From NCBI GenBank assembly GCA_013397115.1, contig VWZW01006873.1:63322-127321 (forward strand): a stretch of 64,000 nt of DNA. Reading direction: 5' to 3'. The position numbers and the translations under genes are program-made. The notes under the pieces were generated by a model. It did not search any database. It saw nothing but the letters and a program-made list of their open reading frames with translations, and was not told the origin of the DNA. Every line of letters starts with the position of its first letter. Within the stretch, counting starts at the first letter, position 1. Shown piece after piece: positions 24,401 to 34,976 of the stretch. The stretch comes from Edolisoma coerulescens. Its lineage: Eukaryota > Chordata > Aves > Passeriformes > Campephagidae.

Positions 24401-26009
24401 ATGCTGACCAACTGCTGAAATCAGTTTCTTGGATTGGTTTTTCTTGGTGCAGCAATGCTTATGTTCAATGCAACAAGCATTGAACAGGCAAAAGGCTGTG
24501 TTATAAAGCAGAAGTATGTACAACATTTTGAAATGATTAATGGAATATTTTTTGAGGATTTTGAATTGATTCTTTCACAGTGTTCTGGTGCACAGGAACA
24601 CATTAGCCTGAAAACCCTAATCTGTTGTCTTGTGAAATATGCCACCTTCCATTGCAGCCACTCAGTGGATTATAGATCAACTGTTGCGGGTAGATAAAGG
24701 TGGAACTATTATTACTGTTTTAAATTTCACAGCCAAAGTTCAGTGGACATATAATTTTCCTTGAGCTCTATGTAGTATTTTTACATACTGCCTGGAAATA
24801 TAAAAAAATTTATTCCATGATCTTGTGTAAAAACAAATAGTGTGATTTTTCTGTATGCAATAAAATTTAATTACCCTTTCCACAACTTTTTATTGTTGCT
24901 GTTGAAAATGCTGTTTCTAGGGACTGTCATTTCACATGGAATATGGATATGTTATTGCTGGATTAATCATGAAAGTTGTAAACTATGAGTGCTGTTCATC
25001 ACAGTTGATTAGAATAATTCTTTTCATTAAAATGCAAATAAGATAACCCAAAAAGTCTCAATAATTGAAGTAAGAGTAACCCTGAATATGAGTGGTGGTA
25101 ATGAGACAGTTTTTAAAGCAGTGAAAACAGCAATTTGAAAAGCAACATTCTAAATGATCAGCTTCAACTACCTTATTTTAATTATTTTATTATCAAATGT
25201 TAATCATACTGAGAGCAATAGAACCATCCAGAAAACAATATTAGCCCATTAAAGAGGTATTTCAAAAGGATTTTTTCAGGTTTTTTTTTTTTTCAAAAGC
25301 TTTTTTTTCTTGTCAGAATGAGCTGGTTTTAGATTTTTCATAGAAGGTACAGCTGGGAGGCAGTGGGAGGTAGAACTTGCCATGACGAAGCATTTCACGG
25401 TCCAATGATAAATGTTAGTTAGTTGGTGATCAGAGTTCCACCTTCTGGAATATTTTTTTCCTTCTAGAAGTTTTTATTAAAATATCTGTCCTCGGTAGAT
25501 AAGATCTTCAAGGTCATTGAATTCTGTAGTAAGAGATGTTTGACAATATAGTCCTGAGTGGGAAAAGAGGGTGTCTTAGAGGAGATTTTCTGAGTAATTT
25601 AAGGAAATCTGCTAACTTCTCTTTTTTCTACAATCTTGAACCTCACAGATATGTGAGGTCCATGGCTGTATTGAAAACTTTCTTACCTTTAAGACATATG
25701 TTCCTCTCTCTATGTCTTTCCTGAGAAATTTCAGTCATTGCTGAGTTTGGCCTTGACTACTTATATGTCTAAATAGGGGTGTGCAATACTGTGTGTGACT
25801 TATACATATAGCTCCTGGAATGTATGAAATAGATTCCAGATGTTAACCCAGTTTGCATTTTGTGCCTGTGAAACAGGACTGGTTTTGGTATCTGATCTAG
25901 TGTCTCTCCAGCTGGCTCCAATTGAGGGTGGATACGGCCAAACACATTGCGCATTGAAAGGCATAAGACACCTTCATCCAACATTTAGTAACTTTTCTCC
26001 CTCTTCCCC
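21486..26009. other. Non-coding AT-rich DNA
   Basis: No transposon or exon is recognised over 4.5 kb. Around 24290-24700 both strands carry open frames of 74-87 codons in sequence with a richer, non-repetitive vocabulary than the surroundings. This may be a conserved element or decayed coding DNA but matches nothing I know. A T-run/AAAAGCTTTT cluster lies at 25280-25312. Confidence 0.5.
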
Positions 26010-26120
26010 TTTCAAACACAGAAAAATGAAGAACTCCATAGCTTGGAAGTTAACATCATGCAAAAGCATTCCCTTCCCCTCCCCCTTCCCCTTCCCCTTC
26101 CCCTTCCTGCCTTTCCCCTC
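26010..26120 (+). repeat. Copy 2 of the dispersed 60-base sequence plus pyrimidine tract
   Basis: Bases 26010-26067 match 774-834 at 56 of 58 aligned positions plus a 3-base indel, and again run into a C/T-only tract (26068-26106, mainly CCCCTT units). The two copies lie 25 kb apart in the same orientation. The similarity stops at about the same point on the left, TTTCAAACACAG, suggesting a defined unit. On the minus strand the picture is a polypurine tract followed by about 60 bases, similar to the end of a retroelement interior, but no LTR follows. Confidence 0.65.
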
Positions 26121-27857
26121 CAAGTTGCCTGACATCGACAGAAGCAGATAGCATGCATATTTAGAAAGGCTAAAGGGAATCCTGCAAGATGCTCATTGAT
26201 ATTACTCAGCTGAATGGTCCCAGCTGGCATTCTACATGCCTCACAAGGCATCAACACTGATCTTGGAATGAGCAGCAACCACTTCTTCCTTCCAGTGTCT
26301 GAGCCATAAAAATGAGATATACTCAGAAAGTGTGTCAAAGTAGATGGAATTTTCTGAGCACTCTTTGGGCCATCTGGGATTAACAATATATTGCATCTCT
26401 TTGGTCTTGATGATTGACAAGGATTTTTGGATTTCTGCATATTTGTTAAGCTGATTTAATTTGAAAAGTTTCCTATAAATCAGTGCAGTTGAAATTACTC
26501 TGTCCTTTAAAGATATCTGGAATATATGGAGTGTTACATGTTTTGAAATGTACTTTATAAAAAGTTAAGAGAACTAAACTATCAGCAAAGATGGAAAAAG
26601 ACCCCTAGGTATGTATGAAAATACTGTGATGGCTATACAAACTAATGCAGCATCTTCTGTTCTTTACAGTCAGTAATTAAATATGTAGGATCTGATTTTT
26701 CTTTGTCAATTCTAATTACTCTACAAGAGAGAGTTCCTCTGCTGTGCTTGCTAAGGAATGAAGGCTGTTGCTATGGCAGGATAGCAGAGGTAATGTGAAA
26801 AGAGAAATGGGGATGACAAATGGGAGAGTTACCATTGGGCTAAAACTTCTAAATGTACATAACAACTGTGACTGATAACAGATTCCCACCCACCTACCAG
26901 TGAAAACAACTCCACTATGAAGCCCTCCCTACAATAATTGTCTCACAACAATTCCTATTCAGCAGTTGCCAAATAAGTAGGAATGGTCCAGTTCAGGATG
27001 CCTCCTGTTACAAAGAGAAGGAAAAAGAGAGATCTAGAGAAGGTTCTGATGACTGGTGTCTTTTGCTTCTTTGTGCAATATGGCAGGAGTCACAAGTGCT
27101 GAGAAAAAGTGTTGTGACAGCTCTCTTTTTCCCATCAATTCCTCTCTAAAAGAACAAGCAGAAAAAGTATGAAGCAGAAGTACAAAAATAAGTATCAAAA
27201 AGCAGAAAGCAGAACTGTTCAGGCAAGGTTGGATTGGCTTTTTTTTCCTGGTTTTTTGTTCCCCTTCTCCCCTTTTTTATAATCATCAACTGTATGGAAA
27301 GAGTGTATAAAACACAGTATATGATCATATCAGATGAAACACACTGCATTAGTATTCAGAAATATCCATTTTAACAAAATCTAATCCAGGCGAACTCATC
27401 ACTATGTAACAGCATTACAGTGTGGCTCAACACTGAGAACAGCACGGAGCTAAGTAGAAGAGTCTATCCTGATAGCATGCTAAGCACTACGGGATACTAA
27501 GTTAAGGAATGTCAATAAATATGCACAGTACAGGTACTTGCTTTTCTTGTAAACAGAAGCTGAAATCTTTCAAATAAGAGCGCTCATTATTCTGTTTATT
27601 TTCTTTACCGTGAGCAATTTGGCATGAACACAGTGAAAATCTGAGATTCTGCTCAGAGAGATGTAGGAAAACCATTCTTGCAGATTGTCAGAACTCGACT
27701 GAATATGACTGAACAATCTACTCTGACCATACCTTTTAAACTAGAACCATACTAGATAACTTTTGGAACTCACTTCCTACTTAGACAATATCGCGATTCT
27801 ACGAAGAAATGTATTGCATGAATGCTGTCTTGTATGAAGGCACAGCATTTGAGTTAG
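26121..27857. other. Non-coding AT-rich DNA, nothing recognised
   Basis: No repeat family, RNA gene or splice-supported exon is seen. The minus-strand 142-codon frame at 26012-26440 is open because it reads through the pyrimidine tract as Gly-Arg repeats and is not a gene. Confidence 0.55.
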
Positions 27858-27932
27858 CCAAACCCTAAGAGGTAGGGAAACTCTATGGTACACTAGTTGT
27901 GTACCATAGAGCTTTTTCCCCCTAGGGCTTGG
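27858..27932. repeat. 75-base imperfect palindrome (hairpin)
   Basis: The core is a perfect 13-base-pair stem, CTCTATGGTACAC (27881-27893) with GTGTACCATAGAG (27899-27911), around the loop TAGTT. The flanks continue to pair with bulges: CCAAACCCTAA at 27858 against the complement of CTAGGGCTTGG ending at 27932, with purine-rich GGGAAA facing TTTTTCCCC. The size and bulged stem fit a small foldback (MITE-like) element or a precursor-microRNA-like hairpin. No flanking target duplication is obvious. Confidence 0.8.
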
Positions 27933-29429
27933 TAGGACTATGTACATGTATTAAAGGAAGTTAAGTCATAGATTGAATTTGGCATGTCAGTGCATAGTCC
28001 CCATAAGGTTTTTTTACCCCTAAAAATGAATTATGGAAATAAGGAAAGTTTGGCCTCTGAAAACAGGATTTATAGAATCATGAAGCTAAAAGAGAGAGGG
28101 AGAAGCTAACCATAGAGAAGAGTTTTGGGGGTTGAGCTGGGCCCACTGGACACTGCAGTCAAGACAAGCAGGAGGTTCAGTGCCTGCCTGAGAACCACAT
28201 GCACGTTTAATCTTAGGATTACCTTGTGATCAGTCTGACAGCAGTAAGACCAGACTGAGGTTCCTGGAATCTGAACTATCAAGAACTGTTTAATGTGGGC
28301 TGTAACTGAAGCAACAGCTAATTCCATGTGCAGATGTATCCTTAATTGAACATCTGTAGCTACATATGAGCAGTATTTGAGATCCACTTTCCTTACTAAG
28401 TTTGTAAAAGATAGAGATTGTTCACTTTAATAGTTGATACGTTAAAGATTAAAGTTTTTTCCTCGTTGTATTTTAAAGCTATTATTACTGATTAGATAGC
28501 AAATTTTAGTCAATTAATTACAATAAAATGATATAACTAATGTTACAAAGATATAACTCAGAGAACAGTGAAAGATACTATGTTAACTTGACGGTGATTA
28601 AGGGTCAAGGGGATGGGAGAGGATAGATTTCCTCACTTTTTGCTTCTCTTAACTGTTAAGTTCAAAGAATTAGCTTTTCTCCTCTGTGATGTGGTGTCCT
28701 TCCCTGTGTTGCTTACCACTTTCTCCTCCCCCATCCCCTGCTCCCAGCATAGATTATATTCACAGTGCTACCATACAATGTATTGAAATGTGGGTAGTTT
28801 CTTGTGATTTCTTTTTTTTCTCTATCTGCTCTCCTGTCCCTCAACTGCAATCTTTCTGCCTTATTCCATGCATCTCTTTTTTTTAAAATGAAGCATTCTT
28901 TGACTTCATGAAAATTCAATGATATTCAAGAAAGAATATGGAAACTTGATTCTAACTCCAGGAATTGCTTGGATTGCTGCATGCAAGGGAAAGAAATATT
29001 AAGGCTGACAATGTTAACACAAAGAAAGCAACAGAACATCATTTTAGGCATTAAATTACATTTCAATTTACTTGTGCCACTCCATGACTGAATGAATTTT
29101 GAATTTGCAAGACTAAAATAAAAAGGCAGACAGAAACAGGCAGGAAGCTCCACTCCCATCCTTTCAGTCTTGCTGTGGACACTCATCAGCATTTCATACG
29201 GAACCTCACAAGTCATACAGAGTTCACAAAATTGAATTACCTCTCAAATTACCCTTTTGCCTATTTTAATGCTTTCCTCTCCCTTCAGAAGCTGTCCTCT
29301 AAAGCTGTACCACTTGCCTAATCAGGTTTCCTATCGTCACACCTGTCTTCAAAGTAAAATGCATTAGAGGTGCATCCCTTCATCTATTTACACAAATTAG
29401 TGTAATGAATGCTTCAAGTATATTCTGAA
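27933..29429. other. Non-coding DNA, moderately complex composition
   Basis: Around 28075-28390 the sequence is less AT-rich and holds a minus-strand 93-codon frame without splice context. A TAGAATCATGAAG string at 28075 faintly recalls a CR1 tail, but the CR1 body is absent. The pyrimidine-rich tract at 28700-28745 is simple sequence. No feature is firmly supported. Confidence 0.5.
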
Positions 29430-29620
29430 TGACAGGCTTTTTGCCATGGCCAAGTGACAGACTGTTCCCTGGCCAATCAGAGATTACTTTTCTGTCCAGT
29501 ACAATTGGTCAATATGATGTAATTTGGTTTTCTTTAACAAGATGAAATCATCTTCCCATTCCCTTTGAGAATCTTAATCTAGAGCAACAGACCAGCTGTC
29601 ACTTAGAGCAATTTCCCTTT
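29430..29620. promoter_or_regulatory. Candidate conserved non-coding element
   Basis: The block contains GGCCAATCAGAGATTAC (a CCAAT/PBX-like site), two ACAATTGG-type or inverted CCAAT words, TGACAG (MEIS-like) and CTAATTTG/AATCTT-type AT cores in complex, non-repetitive sequence. It resembles developmental enhancers in style. Function and conservation are inference. Confidence 0.28.
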
Positions 29621-31769
29621 TTCTTATCCAAGCAGACTGCAATATCATTTTGTTAGTCTTTATGAAAAACAAGGTTGTCCTTTAGAATAATTATAGAGGA
29701 AAGAGTATATCTGGGGGCTGTCATCTTTAGCAAACTGTGTTTAATGGCAGTGGTAGCCAAACAGAGGTACTTTGAAACACCATGCATATTTTTTCTATAT
29801 TTTATATCAGTTAAAACACTTATTTTATCATATTCGTTCTTGGCAAGACACATTCCGTATGAGTACAATATATGGATACCAGTAATAGCTCCAAGTTTTA
29901 GGGTTTTTTCCCCTCTCTTGTCTCTATAGATTGTGTGCTTCACTGTTCAGGAAATGTGGTTGAAAATAAAGACATACAGGGTGTTTTAAGTGGTAGGAAG
30001 TAATCTTACAAATAAAAAATTTAGAGCAGTTCTCCACAGACACTTTTATTTTTTTATTGCTGGTTGTTTCACAGGCTTCAAAATATGCTAAGTCATACTA
30101 GCTAAGGCACACTATTATATGATTGACAGCTCTGTGCAAACCTTTGCTACTTGGCACATTTATGGAGTCTTTTTTCACTTGTGTGTGTATGGAAAGTGAG
30201 ATTACTGGAGGAATCTGATTTCACAAAACTGTTGAAATCCTCAGAGCTGGCCTCAGACATTCACTGAACATGACTATGGCTTTTACCACATGTGAAAACT
30301 TCCTGAAACTGCAGATAAAATGGACAAAGACCATGAGACCTTGGCAGTCTGGAATATTGGGAAAAATTATTTATAACTCCGAAAACAAAGAACCCAATAG
30401 GATGAAAAACCAAGCTGCTATTGCAGCTATGAGAAGAAACTGGAAAACAGTGTAGTTAATGCCATTTAAAATGTAAGGAAATTAAAAAGACAACAGAAGC
30501 AAAAAAGAGGTATATTCAGGCAATAAATTCCACTGAGCTCTAAGCTGATAGGGAAGGAGATGAAGGCAAGTGTTTAACACTGTTTTGCTCTCTCATCACT
30601 CCCACATGTTCAAACTCCAGGTCATTCACCAACTCAGTAATTTTGGATTTCTTTCCTGTGCTTGTGCTTTCCCATTTGATGCCTTAGGCCCTAAACCAGA
30701 AAACATCAAATGTTCTGTGTTTCTTTTACAAGCGTTTAACAAGCATTACTTTTCTGCTTGTGTGCTCAGTGTACCTCTTTTGAATTCACTTCAAAAGCTT
30801 TACCTTTGTATAGTCTTTACTCTTTTTGCTATATCCATAGGAGAGGCAGGAATACAGCATCCCGTGTGTTTTGGACTGACTGACGCTGGATGAAGGGTCA
30901 TGTCGCCTTCCCTGGGGATAAGCATCATACCAAAATGTCCCTTACAGCTGAGTCTCATTTGATTCTGGTTCTTTCAAGAAAGATAAAATCTGCCAGTCCT
31001 TTAGACTCTTTTCACACTGTGAATAAAATACTAGAATTCTCTGACAAAACCCCCACATTCTCCATCTTATTTGCTCATGGTACTTCAGACATTTGCATGT
31101 TGCAGTGACACTAATGGAGCTCAGATGAGAACATTCATGTTTGTATTCATCTAAGGTCTAAGGTAAGAAAACTTAAAAAAATGGCTCTACTTTTGTAGGA
31201 CTGAAGAAGAAAAACCAGGTTTGCATTACTGACATTAAATATAAGATTTATCCATCATTTCAATTTTGACTTCTATCACTACAGAATTTGCATAGTGGTA
31301 TGTGAAACATAACAGGGTATTATTGTGATTTATGTATGAAAAGGCATAAGAAGTATGCAAGATATGTAGGTCACGGATCACTTTGGTGTCATAAATAATG
31401 GACTGAGGTGAATAATGATGCTTAGGTTTAACAAAGGAGGACAGAACAGATTCTAGTCTAGATATGAGAAGGACTACTCCACAGACCAGGAAGACTGTCC
31501 AAAGAGTCTTTGGTGCTCTGTATGCCCCATATCGGCTGCCTTGCTAACAGAGGATGATAACAGAACCAGAGTGCTGTCAATATGCATTTATTTGGCATTT
31601 AAATAGTGGCAGCAGTAGCAAAGCAGACAGTAGAAATTACAGACTGTTCTCTTTTATGAGTAAGACTGAGGGCTGTGACTTGGGCCTTAGCTAGGCCTTC
31701 ATCTATATCTGATGATTTCATTTGGATATTTCATTAGCTGAAATATAATCCTAGGAACAGAGATTCTAA

Positions 31770-31870
31770 CCCCTGTCCTGTCCTGTCTTGCCTTGTCCTC
31801 TCCTCCCCTCTCCTTACCTCATTTTCTGTCCTCTTCTTTCACTACTATTTTCCTCTCCTCTTTTTTCTCT
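31770..31870. repeat. Pyrimidine-rich microsatellite (CCTGT/CTCTC units)
   Basis: A stretch almost entirely of C and T starts with three CCTGT pentamers and decays into CTCTC and CTTTC units. It is ordinary simple sequence DNA, probably polymorphic in length at the pentamer end. Confidence 0.85.
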
Positions 31871-33147
31871 AATTACTTTTACCAATGTGGTAAAATCAAG
31901 AGTTAGTAGACATCCTAAATGTTAGTATTATACTAGAAATGAATTTGAAGTCATCAGCTCATAAAGTGATATGTAGGAAAATTCCAGTATGAGATACGTG
32001 ACAAGTAGAATGAAAAGCAGAGAATAGAAATAGTACCCAAAACCCCAACCAAACAAGATCATTGATGAAAATGCACCATTAAGCCAGCACTCTGACCTGA
32101 AGTGTATTAGGCTGAAAATGTGAAGCGTAAAAAGTTTGGGAACCAAGAATGTTATATAGCTTTTTTTTCAAAATTTATTAACATCACCTCTTATTGAAAA
32201 CAGAAATAATAGATTGGGAATCTAGCTGTCTTAAAAAATAGAGCTTTGGTCACACATAAAACAGTATTTCAGTTTAATTTTGTAGTATTCTGTAGATAAG
32301 CAAGGCTTGCTGTTCAATGGTATTTGGAATAATTATTTGACATTTTCAGATGAGAACTGTTGCTTTAGTGAGAAATATTTTATGCTTGTTTTTATACAGC
32401 TTCAAAGAAATTATATAAGATGATAAAAACCATAGAAAACACTCAGCTCTGTAAATCAGCTGATCTTGCAGAAATCAATGGGAATTAAAATTAGTCATGA
32501 GTTTCTCTCTTTGCAGAATCAAGACCTTCAGGTGAAAGCAGCCCTAACACACTTTCTGGATGTACTTCTTCTTTTCCATATAAGTCTAACTGTGAAAATT
32601 TAAATAAACTTTATAAATTTGATATAGGACTCCTGCTGTCCCAGAACACAAGGTCAAAGTTAGCATGTGCTAATAATGCAAATCCAGCACTCACAGCAGT
32701 TACTGGTGGGACATTCATAGCTATGAACAGATCCACACTTTTAATGCCATAATTTCTCTGCTGGGCTGAGTGACTGGTTGCCTAGAAGGATCTTATGTAT
32801 CTGATTGTAGCCTGTTTTAGTGGTTACCTGTTTTCATGCAACCCCTAAATAAAATAGCTTTTAGGGCGAGAATCCTTTTATTGCCATTAAAAACATAATG
32901 ACTATGGAGAGATGTAGAAAAACACTTGATGGTCAGCCTTTTGCTGGTGCTATGATCTACTTAGCTATTTCTGTAATTTTCATGTTTATAAATATAACGT
33001 TGTTTATGAATAATAATGGTGAGGGTAATGGAAGTCAATTATGTCATTGCAGGTGGTGTTCATTTGAAGTGCTGCCTATGAGAGTGCAGGCTATGCAGTA
33101 CTGTTTGCTTTTAGAGAACCAGACACTACTACACTAATAGTGTAGAA

Positions 33148-33180
33148 TGAGCTATTGGCTTACATAGATAAGCTATTGGC
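33148..33180. repeat. Short direct repeat
   Basis: Two copies of GCTATTGGCTTA lie about 22 bases apart, separated by CATAGATAA, and the second copy is followed by TCTTTC. It looks like a small replication-slippage duplication. Confidence 0.7.
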
Positions 33181-34464
33181 TTATCTTTCTTCCATTTAAA
33201 TGTAATTTATTAACACCCTTTAAACAGAGCAGTAAGCAAAAATTACATTGATACTGCTGACCTGTAGGAACTCCAATTTCTGCAAAGCACTTCTGTCACC
33301 AGCAATATGATTAGAAAGTTCAGGCTGGACAAATGAATATAGGACAACAGAGCACAGCCTCAAAAAGCAGCAGATAAATGATTTGAGTGAATGTGGAACT
33401 AATTTTATTTTTTCAGAAAAGTTGATAACAGGCTTGTCAGAAGAAACTTTTCAGCAATCTTTCTTTGTTTTTGCCATCTCTGGATGTTGCATGGTTATAA
33501 AATAGTCCTCCAACTGATATTCTATAGACTCTAATGTCTCTATTTCATAGCAACCCAACTATGAAGTAGCATCTCAACTATGAATTAACATCCAACTATA
33601 CCAACACACCCACAGTCCCTTTCAAGTGCTCAGGTTAGTTTAGAGCACCTTCTTTTCTTTCTCCTCAGTGCAAAAATTGTCATATTCCTTACCCTTCCAA
33701 AAAGTGCTCGATAGTGCCAAAATGGCTTGAAAAGAATATGGTTCAGGATTGAACATTGTTTTGTGCTCTTCCCCACTTCACATGGGGATATCCAGCACAT
33801 AGGAACAGTTAATGTTTATGAATCACATAGGCTTAGGACCTGAGACCGGAAGTGAGTCCATGTGCACAATCTGTCCTTTAATTCATGCACATCTTGTAAT
33901 GTCCCTTTCTATTTGTCCCATTTTGATACCTATCTGAATATCTTTTTCTAAATAGCTCAATAGCATAGCCTATCAAAATTTCTGCAGTATTAGTCACTTT
34001 TATTTGCTAATTTCTTTTGCAGTGTATCTACACTGTAGTGGAGTTTTATGCATAGAAGACACATCTGCATACCTGGTATTTTCAAAAACTTGTAATGTTT
34101 CAGGTTTCTTCACAGCTTACTTATCTTTCACTACATCACGGGTATGGTTCTTCCTGCAAACTCAGCATCCTCAGCAGTTACTGATATGGGTTCTGTGTGT
34201 GTTGCAAGGACCAAATATCCAGTAATAAACCATATTTCACATGGGCCAGAGAAGTTAACAAGTGTGTAAAGTGAATTCCTAATATCTATCCCCGTGGGCC
34301 AAGAAATGCAGGTATATGACTTGCCTTTCTTGAAGTCAAACTGGGCATATGTTTTGTAAATGGCTACAAAAGAATGGACAGTGTTAAAGAGTTGTATTCA
34401 TGAGTCATATCTGTTGGGTAGGGAATCCCAAATATTTAGTCTTGACTTGATTATATTTATAGCA

Positions 34465-34552
34465 CAGAAACTTCCGGATCTGATGGCACACGTCCCGATC
34501 AGGAGGGGCCAGGGCTTGGCCAGAGCCTGGATCTTGGCTGGGAGGGTTTTCC
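34465..34552. other. GC-rich patch of unknown origin
   Basis: The sequence switches abruptly from AT-rich DNA to about 85 GC-rich bases (CTTCCGGATCTGATGG... to ...GGGAGGGTTTTCCCC) and back. It holds CpG dinucleotides and words such as GGGCCAGGGCTTGGCC. The sharp edges suggest inserted DNA, perhaps an LTR or LINE fragment, but no family is recognised. Confidence 0.4.
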
Positions 34553-34942
34553 CCTAAAATACCCTACAAACAGGTCTCTATTCATGTCAGCTGGAAAAGT
34601 TTCTTAAAATGATACATTTCTTGCAGATAACTACACAAGGTTATACAGAGCTAGCATAAGCATCTTTGTCATCTATTTTTAGCTAAATGATGTTAATGGT
34701 GTTCACACAGTGCCCAGGACTCATCCTGTAAGTCAGCTCTGGCTGAGGCCTGCTGCTCAGGCCTCTGCACATCACCAAGATGTAAAAATTAAGACTATCT
34801 GTTCAAACAGTACAGAAATTCAATGTACTGCAGCTCTCCTGATTTTAGAGTACAAGAGAGAAAACATAGCAGTGTTTGTCAGAATCTGATGATGATGTTT
34901 ATGCATGCTTTATCCCCTCAGCTGAATGTGGAGTAGTCCAGG

Positions 34943-34976
34943 TAATGAGATAAAAAGGCTAATGAGATAAAAAAGA
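34943..34976. repeat. Tandem 17-base duplication
   Basis: TAATGAGATAAAAAGGC is followed immediately by TAATGAGATAAAAAAGA, two copies of one unit with two differences. It looks like a slippage product. Confidence 0.75.

Noticed and set aside
26012..26440. 142-codon minus-strand frame
   Set aside because: It reads through a pyrimidine tract as Gly-Arg repeats and has no splice context.
28075..28390. Possible CR1 tail start (TAGAATCATGAAG)
   Set aside because: Only the first dozen bases resemble a CR1 tail; the body downstream does not match CR1 in either strand.
30570..30893. 107-codon plus frame
   Set aside because: Hydrophobic mix without domain likeness or splice sites; only slightly longer than the chance background.
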